Below, one piece after another: positions 41,501 to 53,500 of a stretch of DNA of 64,000 nt. The DNA is from Climacteris rufus (taxonomy: Eukaryota > Chordata > Aves > Passeriformes > Climacteridae), in assembly GCA_013398175.1 (NCBI GenBank), contig VZRZ01002180.1, forward strand, positions 1,190,883 through 1,254,882, read 5' to 3'. Each line of letters opens with the position of its first letter. The first letter of the stretch is position 1. A program made the translations under genes and the position numbers. Below the pieces are notes generated by a model. It saw nothing but the letters and a program-made list of their open reading frames with translations, had not been told where the DNA came from and made no database searches.

Positions 41501-44500
41501 GGTTTAAAATACATCTGCTTTTGAACCACCTCACTCTCAATATTCCTCCCTGCTTTTCTTTGATGCATTCTGTTGCAGCCTGGATATTATGTTATTTTCA
41601 CTGGGAATTTACTTTTACAGAGGTTTACTGATTCGTATAGCTACAAAATAGAGCAATTAAGTGAATAATAATAATAATTTGAACAGAAGGAGACATACTG
41701 TATACAGTATTACTCTATATATCGCTTCCATAGTATGTTTTACTGGAAGCCTTTTGTCTTTCTAAAAAAAACCATTCAAACCTCCAAACCCAAATGCATA
41801 ACTGACTCAGTGAACCCTTTTCTGGAGAGATGTGGAAAACAGTAATAGAATGGTGAGTTACTTGCCAAAAAATAGGTAGTTTGCATCAGCTGTATGCAAT
41901 ACTTCCATGGATTTAGACAGTAAAAAAATCAAACTATAGATACTTTCTTGATTAAATTAGGTACTGATAACTATGGATATTTGCTTGATTACATTAGGTC
42001 CTGATAACTGACAATGTCTAAGACATCAGCTATGGATTTAAACGGTCTACTATCCTGAAAGACATCTTTAATCTTATAGGTTGTTTGTCTTGATTTACTT
42101 TCTCAATATAATAAAACCAGTTTTAAAATCACAATAATCTAATAAGAGAGTAGTAGAGTTAATAAAAATTTATGGTTTTATATACTGTGGTAGAATTCAT
42201 AATCTTCATTTAGTCAATTTTCTTTTGTTAGAACAAGCAGTTTAAACTGGAAAATCCTTGTTATAAATCCAGCTTTTCAGCTTAAAATTACACACATAAG
42301 AATAAATAAGTTAGCCTTTCATGAGAGGCCCAAACCTGTTGATTCACATCACATTCCGTAGGGCAATGCATGGAGCAACAGGAGGCAGTTGCTACCAATG
42401 TATTGTACAATACACCATCAGTACTTTCCTGCTAACAAATATGGTCTCCTCTTACCTTTTGCTCTTGATGGAGAAGAAGGAGATGAGCTAGTTGAAGGCT
42501 TCCTAAGGGTGGTACATGGGCCCTGTGTGTCTGTACGGCCCAGGTTAGGTCTGTTTGCATTCTGATCACTCTGTGGCCTCTGATGACTCACAGCAGGTTC
42601 TGACTTCCTTCGCTTTCGGTAGTCACTCGCAGTACTTGCAGAACTACAGAAAAAAGTAGCAGCAGCAGTCTGATTCTAACATCAGAATTCAGAAATGTAA
42701 GAAGTAGGCTTATAATTTTATTATTGGTTTATAGATTAAAAAATGCCAGAACAAATATATCAAAAATGCATAAAGGGAAGAAGCACTGGTCTCACACATC
42801 TTACAGAACATCTCACAGAGAAAAGATGAATTTGTTCTTCACCTGATTGTTTTAGTTTTACACAAAAATACTATGCCATATTCTTTGAAATAAATGCATG
42901 AAGTTTTTTAGACTACTTTTTGGAACTAGAATTTCAGTGCAAAGACAGGAAAAAAGAGACTGAGAACAGTCAAGGCAACATGCTTAGGAAAACAGCACTG
43001 AAGGTGCTGCAGGCAGTAAGGTTACATGATAAATCACTGCTGTTGAGAGAGAAGCGCAGGGATATTAATGAAAAACCCAGAACACAGTACGGTTTATTTT
43101 GAATGTACATTCCAAGCCCTTGTAAAACTAAAATAAAATCTACACATCAAAATCAACACCCTCTCCAAGCACCTGTTTTGTCAGTAGCTCACATGGTGAA
43201 TGTTAAAATCTGACTCTGCAACATCTGTTGATTTCATGTCCCAAAGAAGACCCTCAGGCTGGATAATCTGTGTTTGCTGAAGTAATTGTGGTGGTTTGAT
43301 AAGTTTGGGAGGTCTAGCTTTTTGGGTGTGGTAGGGGCCAAAAGATGGCTCCTGTAAGGAGCTTCCAGAAGCTCCCACAGCTGTCCAGTCAGGGCCTATC
43401 TCTGATGGCTCCTGGGAGATTGATATGCTGTTTTCCACAGTTGGGCCAATTAGGAAGGACAGAAACGCCTCTGCGACAGTATATTTAAGAAGCAATCCCT
43501 GTAGTACGCATGCGCGCGCCATGTAACCCTGTAGTCATGTAGTTAGTAGATTAGGCAGAAGAGAAGGAGTACAGCAAATAACTAGGAAAAACAACTGAAC
43601 CATCAGATATGAAAGCCAGCAAACGATGCCAGTCTGCCAAAGAAGAGAAGCAATGGAGGAGGAGGTTCCTGCATCATCGGAACTGATACATCTTCAAAGC
43701 CTGTGGTGAGAAACTTTAATCAAANNNNNNNNNNNNNNNNNNNNNNNNNNNNNNNNNNNNNNNNNNNNNNNNNNNNNNNNNNNNNNNNNNNNNNNNNNNN
43801 NNNNNNNNNNNNNNNNNNNNNNNNNNNNNNNNNNNNNNNNNNNNNNNNNNNNNNNNNNNNNNNNNNNNNNNNNNNNNNNNNNNNNNNNNNNNNNNNNNNN
43901 NNNNNNNNNNNNNNNNNNNNNNNNNNNNNNNNNNNNNNNNNNNNNNNNNNNNNNNNNNNNNNNNNNNNNNNNNNNNNNNNNNNNNNNNNNNNNNNNNNNN
44001 NNNNNNNNNNNNNNNNNNNNNNNNNNNNNNNNNNNNNNNNNNNNNNNNNNNNNNNNNNNNNNNNNNNNNNNNNNNNNNNNNNNNNNNNNNNNNNNNNNNN
44101 NNNNNNNNNNNNNNNNNNNNNNNNNNNNNNNNGAGAGAGGGCTGTGAAACTTTGTGTGTGAGTGTGGGGGGGAGATGGGAGGACGGCGGAGGAAGAATGT
44201 TTAGATGTTCCTTTGTTTTTGCTTGCTCCTTTGACTCTAATAAATTCAATTTATCACTTAGAAGCACTGACCTTGTCTCAGCCTGATTTTGCTTCTCTGC
44301 CAGCATTTCTTATCATGGTTTTGTAATACAGTTCTATTCAGAAGGGGGAAAAGAGCAGTACTAGTGGGGCCTTGGCCATTGGCCAGGGCTAAACCACTAC
44401 AGTAATAGATAGTGTTTCTTACCTAGATGGCCTGTCCAGGCCTCTGTCTGTTGAATAGCGATGATATAAGGAAGCCTGTGAAAACAAATACATGCATCTG

Positions 44501-47500
44501 TGTTATGTCTGTATTTGAAAAAAGAGTGACAATTTTTACTCATCGTGTTTGATGACTCTGTTACTCTGTGACAAATCCTATAACAACAGATCATGATGGA
44601 GTGCTGGCCACTCCATCAGGATACTGCAATATTTCATGAAAATAATTATGCAGCTTTTAAAAAGCATCACTAGATTTCAGTTTCTATTCTACTTCAGTAA
44701 TAATTTTTCCTTTAAAGCACTGCTAAATAATGATCCCAAATCATGCTTTTCTACATGCTTTTCAAAACCAGATACAGAACAGCTGAATCCAATCTTTACT
44801 ATTAAAACATAAAAATCTGAAAATAATTCCTTCATGTGCAACTGAAAGTCTGCAAAGCTTCTCCCCACCCCCCCAGTTACTCACTAAAATCCCACAACCC
44901 ATTATAGCCAGAAACTTTTGTAAATCCCATGATGTTTGTGGCCAGTTGCTGGCCACCTTATAATCCTGGTAAGAACAGTTCTTATCATAGGCCATTAATC
45001 GTTGCTTATGGAGCTACTGATGTAGCTACTGCATAAACCCTGAAAGATGGAACTTCCATAATTCTATTATTAATACAAAGGCAACCTTAAATGACTACTA
45101 ATTTTAAATCAACCATTTCAAGCCTTCAGTCAGAATTAAGTAATACTACAGTTCTGGTAACCAGGTATAAATCTAGAATGAACTGCATGATCCCTGGGGT
45201 ACCCGTGATTCTTCATGGGTACAAAGCAGTGAGGTTCAAGAGTGAAACTTGTTTCAAGTTCCTGGCATGTCATTTCAGAGCTAACCCAATGGACTAGAAA
45301 TAGAAATATCATACAGATTTCTAAGATGCAGGAAGTATTTTTCCCTCTATAGAGAACCTTCTTGACTTTTTCCCTGCATGGAAAAAATCTTTGCAGTGAA
45401 GGACTGCAGAAGGAATGGCACTCGTGGCCTGTGTAAGTGCTTTCTTTTGTTAGATTTTTTTTTCCCCCCAGTGATTTGATTTGCAAGTTCATTAATAGAA
45501 CTTCACCCAAATTTGTTAACTGACACTTAGGTATACCTCCAGAAGTCATCTGCAGTCTAAGAACATTTGGGAACAGATTTCATAGGACTGTGAATTTAAA
45601 TGACATTCTAGAGTAACTGTTTAAACTGCTTTTACAGGTAGAACACTATAAAGACAATATGTTTGTTCAGTTAGAGCTCATTTGTCTTCATTATATAAGA
45701 CCTGCATCACATCCCAAGTGATCCCATCAGGACACTAACTGAAGCTTTAATTTTTGTATTACACTAAAATTCATTACATTGTGGGACAGGGGGAGCCATA
45801 TAAACATTCCACAACATGAAACAAATGTTATCTAAAACTTGAGCCAAGATAATTTCAATTTTTTCAGTACTTTTTAACTCTACTGTAATTTAAATTGCAC
45901 CCAAATCAGATAAAAATATCTTCTGATTTTGGAAGGAATGGCAGCTGAGGTGTAAACACTTAAAAGATGTTAATAGCTCAAAGACTTTGAACTTACTTTC
46001 CAGAAAAAGTAAGCCTTCTAGAGCTATTCAAAGTGACCTCTGCATAAGGTTTAAAAATGTCTATTTTTTCTTAAAAGTAAATGTTTTGCCTTGTGGACAA
46101 ATATGCATGTATTTCTTCTGTCTTACTACTCACTACTACTACTATTTTCACTGTTAAATACTGTTACATTCCTAAACTCCAGAATGACATGCTGTAGAAC
46201 CACCAAGGTAGGATCCTTTCTCAAGTGATTCTTCACATGCATCTCAGTTACAGTAGAGAATGACAAGCATACAACCCCCAGCATGTGCACTACAAGAGGA
46301 AGAAAAAAGTGGCATTAAGAAAGTATCAAAGGCAAATTGTCCACCTGTTAGGGATTACTATTATGTTAATTCTTTGCAAATTAAGATGCCCTCAAGCCAT
46401 GCTGCTCTGCCATTTCCAGGCTGTGTGTGTGAGATCTTCCCACAGCCTGGGAGTTAAGATGGTATCCAAGAGGAGCAAGGTGAGGTAGAGGGATATAGAC
46501 CTCATTCTCAGAGTGCATCTGTGATGTCAAGAGGATGGCTCTCCCACTGGGACACGTCTGTTGGAAGACAGATCATCACCATTACTGACTGTGTGCTCAG
46601 CATCTCTCAGATGTTTCCATCAGTAAAGGTTTGCCTCACTCTCACAATGAGGTATCCCTCTGCCAGGTGGCTTTCTGTGCAGTGGTGCCCCATATAAGCT
46701 TTTTTTTCCATGATGGGAGGGCACACAAGACTGTGGCATATGATCAAGCATCTTATTTTTAGTTGCCAAATTTGCTAAAACCAATTTATTTTTCTGCAAA
46801 TGAAAGTGATTTCTTGTAAGTTTTAATTTCCTACCAAAACATAGATTTCAAGGTTTTTTCTTTTTTAAATCATCTGTCATTGCATTGTTCTTATGTGATA
46901 AACTATTTATGACAGCTTAATATAAAAACCAATCTGAGAATGCGACTGTGAAAAACAGAAACAGATACTTGTTGACTGAAATATTGCAAGTACTGTAATC
47001 TAGCTCATAAAATCAGTGGATTTAAACATTAGAGAAGGGGCACTGTGAAACAAAACCCGTACCATCTGCTGTAGGAAAGAACTAAAGAATCAAACTTCCT
47101 TACCACCAGCAGATTAAATACAAGCCTGAGTTTTGAAGCCAGTTGTGTAATGGAGGTGTGCTGATGATCCTCAGATATTCTCAAACAATAAACCTGCTAT
47201 TAGCACCTAGGAAATGATCTCTATTTTATTTCTCAATATCTGCAATGTGTACTGGGCTCATGAAAAGTGCACTACTGATCACCTCTTCTGTCCAAACAAA
47301 GTATCATAGTATTTGTCTTTTAAAATACATTCTGAGGAAGGTATTTATTTCTGAGTCTTTAATGTTCATACAGTTCACATTTTCAAGTTTTTCTTTACAT
47401 CCTCTGAAAGCTGAAAAGTACTTTGTGACAATTCTCCCACCACTCTCTAAATTCAATGATTTAAAATATATATCCAATACTATGAGGTCTGTCTGCATTA

Positions 47501-50500
47501 AAACCATAGAAGCCAGACACAGCGTTGCTCACACCAACAGCCAGTACAACCACAGTAAGCAAAGGCCTGGGGTCCGTGTGCTCCCCTACACTCCCTGTAA
47601 AACACACATTGAGCCTGTCCTGGAAAACATCAGAGCCTTATTTCAAAACCATCCACAACTATCTTCTCCTCTTGACCAGTCATTGCCATGGTCTGGAACC
47701 AGCAGAGGAAGGAAACTCAGGTTCATGGGTGATCTCTTAGAACTGTTACACAAAGTTGTAGAAACACTGCAGATAAATTGCCATTGTGGGTTTTTCTACA
47801 CAGATGCCAACCACTTCCACTAGTGATCACTTGTGACGTGACAGTGGCCAAATGGCCCTGAGGCAGTGATTGCTTCCCACCACTTGCAGTGGCTCAGAGG
47901 CTATGCAGACCGTGATGTTACTCCCAAGGGTGGAGCAGATCCCTACTGCCTCCTATGGAAGGCAATGGGTAAATCACACAATGGAAACCACACCAGAGGG
48001 AACTTTCTTATCCACAGCATTCCCCAGGCCCTACACAGTGTGTTAGTGACCAGTTTAAGATGGCCAGAAGTGTGTGTCATGTCAAAACTGACTGCTCAGT
48101 TACTATACGGCTTTTGCTTTTCATCCTTTGAGATTCTCTTTTCACCTGGAATGTAACTTGCCCTTTTACCCTTTATTTGATGCTGGCTTCGAAGTTTTTC
48201 CATATGACAGATCCTGTATGTTGCCTATTCTACAATATTAATTTTTTACCACAAGCATATGTTATTGTTTATAGAGTGTGTGGCATTTATACCTCCTACC
48301 CACCAACAGAGCTTCACAGATGTGACATACAGAGGAAAGGTGAAAGTGAACACTGGATGTGGTTGTTTTTTACTGATTGTTTTACTGTTTGTAGCTGTCC
48401 TGTCAGCTCCTGGGCCTTTATTGACACACTTGCAGGTGGTCCAACTGAACACAGCTCTCCTGCTCTCTCATCTCCAGAGCTAATTAGCCATATTCCAGAA
48501 TATTCAACACTACTCGATATGAATAAAGGCCACTTGAAAAAAAAAATGAAATATTGGAGATGACAACTCCAAACTACCAGATTTTTTTGAATACTTTGAT
48601 TTGGTTTTGCTAAAAAAAATGAGATATATATTTAAAATTAAGCCTGTATTTTAACTGTTTCTATGCATCAAGACTATAATGGTGACTGAACATGAAGTTA
48701 GGAAAAGTAGGCAAAAGTTGTAAATAACAAACAGGCTTGTTTGCATGATGGTTACCATACTTTATCAACTTATTTTGAATAGTCTCCCCCTCTAGAGAAA
48801 TATTAAGTTGCTGTAATTTTTGAACATGACTTATCAAATACAAAGATTATTAAGATTTCAAAATTAAAGACAGAATTTTTAAAATATTAATCAAAGAGAA
48901 AACCAGTGTTACTTAATAACCACTTTACCCAGACCTACAGAACATGGAAATATTTTAAAGTCATGTTAGGGCTTTTAAATTGTCTTCCCCGATATAAAGA
49001 AAACCAGCAAAAATTAGAAAAGGCCTAGAAGCTTACTGTTTCAGAGAACTGGGCCCAAACTTCACAACTAGGAGGTTTTTCTAGATATATAGACAGCTTA
49101 AAACCAAACCAGAGTAATTAGCAACAATTAACAATTTAAGACCACAATTTGAGTTTAACTTTTGGAGAGACTACAGAAGATCAGAGTGAATCACAAATAT
49201 GAATGAAGTAAAGCCACCATATGAAGCAAAGTTACCATTAGAGGATTCACTGACTTTTGCCCTAATGTTGTAAAAATGGGGAGGGAGTGGAGAAGGAATG
49301 AAAGCCTGAATCTCTCCCACTCAGAGTAGGGCAATGGCAAGCCCACTACCTGATCTTAATGAATTTTATTTGGAGTAATGACAGCGACTGTCAATCCTGA
49401 GTTATAAATTACAACAGGACTATTAATTGCTGTTTTACCTGATTAGCAACCTTAGTAATAAATACCTAATTGGAGAAAGGACAGCTTAGCCACAAAGGCT
49501 TTCACTTGACACACAGAATTTGCAGTCAGATATTTTAATAAAACAATATACTGTGCTGATGGATTAATTGTGCAATACACTTGCCCAACTCTGAAAAAGG
49601 GGAATTTGTCAAAGAGTTAGAGACATATGGACTGTTGTGCAATTCTGAGTGTCAATCTCAGAAGTTTTGGGGATAAGGACTCACAGTTCCTAGGATAATA
49701 AGATCAACATCCAAATGCACTAGTGATCTGGAAAGATATGAAGACAAAGATTCAATGATTGTGAATTAGAAATGTCTCATAGCTATCAAAAGGAAACCAC
49801 TAAATTTTAACAAACTTAAGACATAAATGGTGAGCATTCCAACCCTTCTTCCCAAGAGAATCATCTGAAAAAGAACCATTCATTTACCTCATTGGAAACA
49901 CCAGAAGAACTGTCTTGAACATAGTCCAAAAGCTTTTTAGGTGGCTGCATCATAAAAGCAGAAGTGTAGAGATGAAATGGAGTAGAATCAATGGCAGCAA
50001 GGAATGAAACATGTAGAAAAGGTGACACAGTTAGAAAATAAGTGTTGACAGTGTCAGATACAAAGAGTGACACATATGGGTAGAACGGACGGATGAATGT
50101 GCCATATTTTAAAAATATCTTAATTAAATGTTAGTAACTTTAGGGGATAAAATTTACAACTGTAATGGATGAATAAATACCAGCAGTTTTTAATACTGAT
50201 GAGAGAGAAGAGTGTAAAGCATTCCAGTTACACTTTGTTGGAGGAATCTCAATATATTTTATGTTAAAAGTTATCATTATCAGTTATATATTGTTGACAT
50301 TTGGTTCATTAGAGGAATGTATCTGGACTGTTTCTGCCCACCTAGAAGAATGAATGACAATACAGCTTGAATGGTTGGATAATGGAGACAAAAAAATAAT
50401 CCATGAAAATGTGATACATTATATACTACTGGACAACAAGTTAAACCCAGATATATTTAACTTTTATTTTTTAAATTTTCAGATGATATTCAATGGGTAA

Positions 50501-53500
50501 TTTTAAAAAATGCTATTATTAAAAAATTAAAGTTTTAAAAGACTGCCTGTGATTTGCTTTTTCTTCTGCTCTCACTGAAGTAGCTGGGAGTTCTGATTTT
50601 GGCTTATGGCTAGCTACAGAAAGAGACTAAGGTACCTGGTTCCAGAGTGTCCTCCAGGGCCCTGTGTCAAGTGCTCAGGCTCCTCATGTAGCCTGGCATG
50701 TCATTAATTAAAATTCTGAAGGGCCTCCAGAGAATTGTTAGCTAACAGGGGAAGAAAAAAATGGGAATTTTTAAATCCTGATACTCTCAAGCTCACGCCT
50801 ACTTTGGATTGCCTGCATGTGGCCAGATGATTTTGTTTTTTAAACTAAAAAAATCCTGGTGAGGATCCTGGAGAGCTATAAGAATGCTTAAAAAGACTTG
50901 AGGGAATGCTTGGGTTTACAACCCTCTTTTTTCTAAGAGGATTTTAACTTCTGTCTTCCACCTGTCTGGATACTCCAACTATCCTCTTAGATGTTCTTCT
51001 GGAATGAAGACATTTGCTATCCTTTTTCCTAAAGATGTTAGAGTGTACAGGAAAGAATTTGAGCTCTGTGGAGCCAGGGAGGGGGTGTGCAAAAGCAAGA
51101 GCAGGTGCATCTCCAACCTAGTTGTTAAGGCATAGTGCAGGGAGGAAGTGAAACCTAGTTCTCAGTCTTGCTTCAAGGACAAGGTTCCTGTTTTACCCTT
51201 GAAAAAAATACAGAAACAGCCTTTGGTGCTTAGATACAATTAAGGCTGTGGTATTTGTGGAAGAACTGCAAGTGCCTAAGAAATCCAAGGTGAAAAATGT
51301 AGGTATTTCTGATGTTTAGATGTTTCAACCAGATGGAGCTCTTCAGGTTTATAATTTTAAACATAAATGCTTGCAGCAGGGCTAAGGCAGCATCTATTTG
51401 CTAGAGCCCTTTTTTGGGTAGTGGCTATTTGTGAAAATTTGAGCAGAACTGAAGCGTGTCCATTCAAACAGGTACCTGGTTTGAAAACAGAGCAAACTGT
51501 ATCTCTGTGTTCAGGTACAAAACATGTATTCTGCATGTATACATGTAAGAGATGAAAAAAAGGAAAAAAAAACCTCAGTATTTCCCACCATAAGAAATTT
51601 GTTTATGACTTCATACATTTAAATCTAGATATAGTTCTTTGAGTAAAATACATGATTTGTAACAGCATCTCTAATACAAACTCACATGTTTTTCCATCCT
51701 AAAAGATTCTTAAAAAATAATCCAGCCAAATGCAAAAGATTTAGGGAGACTAGAAAACATCCCTGTTTATCATGCAATTTGTCTTGTTATTAAATACTTA
51801 CACACTACTATATGTCTATATTTTTAATACACACTCCACATTAAAGCTATTAATATTACTACTCTAGCAAGTTAAGAATCTATTTGAAAAAATGCTTATA
51901 TTCAGGGGACTTTACTGCCCTTCCTCCAAAAACCCATCTTATTATTAATTTTAATGGCATATACTTGCTGAATTTTGTAATTTAAATTCCTCATTCTAAA
52001 AACATTTTTTCCTAATGTGTAAACACCAATATTCTGTCCTCACTTACCGGACGTCCAAACTCCAGCTCTGAAAAGAATTTATACCAGGGTTCATCTAAAT
52101 CTATGTCATCAGGGTTTATGCGATCAGTCTGGAGCAGTTGTGAAGGAAAAGGGAAGGAAAAGGCAGACACTGAGCAAAGTGCTAGAAATGTTATGTCACT
52201 TTAACAGCAAACACACAAACATAAAACAAATACAGGGAAAGAAATGGAATAAAATCAAAGAATGAAGATGGTATTTAAGATAGAGAATATTGTTGTTCAA
52301 GAGCTGTCATTGACTGGTAGCTTTAATACTTTTCCTTTTGCTGATGTTCTTCCAAGGACTGGAAGATGTTAAAGATTTTAAAATTACACTTTTAAAGCTA
52401 AGAGGGCTCTTTGACCTTTTCTTTAAACATCACTGCATTAGTTAAGCACATTTAATGCTGCTAAAAATTCCTTGTTAGGAAGATGGTTTAAATGATTGTC
52501 TTCTCCAGCACAGGCAAGAAATTGCCCATCTGATCAGCAACAAAGACATAACTTTATCTGTATTGCTTTTGGTCTTTCCTTGTCTTATCACAAAGGATGT
52601 TAATTCTGAATCTTGCTGTCTTGAAGCTAGCACTGAGCAGAGATACGGAATATGCATTGCGCAAGCACCACTATGTTAAAAAGCCACTTTAGCATATGAA
52701 AAGGAACTGGTATATTTTAAATCCTGTGGTCAAAACATAAGGAAAAAAATTATGCATTCCATAGTATTCATTTCAGCGGTACTGTGAAATGCCTTATCTC
52801 ACATAGCCTTGTTGACATAATGAAACATTTTTTTTCACAGTGAAATACATTGTTTTCATCTGAAAATTCTCACAGCAAAGGGATGAGGTAGCAATTAGAT
52901 AGCATTGAGGAAATTCTTCAGTGAACAGAAGAATAATTGACAGATTTATTCAAGCAGCATGAAAATATGATGGTGCAAAACAGTACAGCTCTCAATGGGA
53001 TATCTAATCAACTGTAAACACGGCACCAATAATTACTTTCTAAATAGCTTCAGTTTCTTTATGGCATCTGATGTAAGCTTTCATGCAGCACAGAATTACA
53101 GTGAAATGTTGGCTTAAAGATCTCTGAAACAGAGAATTCTCTTGTTAAAGACGTTTATGAATTTAAAAATTGGTTCTCCGTAACTGTAATTACCAGAACT
53201 TGGACACTAATTATGGTGCATCCCAGAAAGCAACCATCAAGGAAGACAGGGTCCTGCATAAAGAATGATACTGGTGATCAAGTATGGAACACTTTTTCCT
53301 TTGGAGTCAAATTGTCACCAATACACCAGAGAAATTACATACAGCTATTTCTGTTTTATTGATTTCTGTTTTACTAATAAATGCAAGAGATAACATTGAA
53401 CTCTTGACCATTTCAGGCAATTAAACATCTTAAACACTTTTCTTGCTGCTTTTGATGTTACTGGGACAGGATGCCAACCCTGCTCTACTGAAAGGTCAAC

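Larger units (their letters stand above)
43287..44401 (+). mobile_element. Endogenous retrovirus LTR (solo LTR or gapped provirus)
   Basis: The element begins TGTGGTGGTTT and ends AAACCACTACA, an 11-bp inverted terminal pair with one mismatch and the TG...CA ends of LTRs. It is flanked by a perfect 5-bp target duplication, GTAAT (43282-43286 and 44402-44406). On the plus strand it shows a CCAAT box at 43446, a TATA-like TATATTTAAG at 43480 and an AATAAA at 44239, in the U3-R-U5 order, so it lies antisense to SORBS2. The 408-N gap inside (43725-44132) hides whether this is one LTR or two LTRs with an internal region. No intact viral gene is visible. The 5-bp duplication and ends suggest an ERVL-like avian family (inference). 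Confidence 0.82.
42644..44422 (-). other. SORBS2: SORBS2 intron carrying an LTR insertion
   Basis: A phase 2 intron, mostly occupied by the LTR element at 43287-44401. Native sequence is roughly 640 bp on the 3' side and only about 20 bp on the 5' side. Confidence 0.85.

Noticed and set aside
43181..43522. Minus-strand ORF of 113 codons next to the gap
   Set aside because: It is mostly the antisense of the LTR U3 region and crosses the LTR boundary at 43287; no splice sites or family match.
43500..43536. CCCTGTAGT repeated twice, first taken as the LTR end
   Set aside because: Flanking bases do not match the right-hand target site, whereas 43287 gives a perfect GTAAT duplication and an 11-bp inverted end.
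43703..44306. ORFs spanning the N run on both strands
   Set aside because: They are products of reading through 408 Ns.
44236..44401. Minus-strand orientation for the LTR (TGTAGTGG start in the gene direction)
   Set aside because: CCAAT, TATA and AATAAA fall in the right order only on the plus strand, and the AAACCACTACA end fits the usual avian LTR 3' end.
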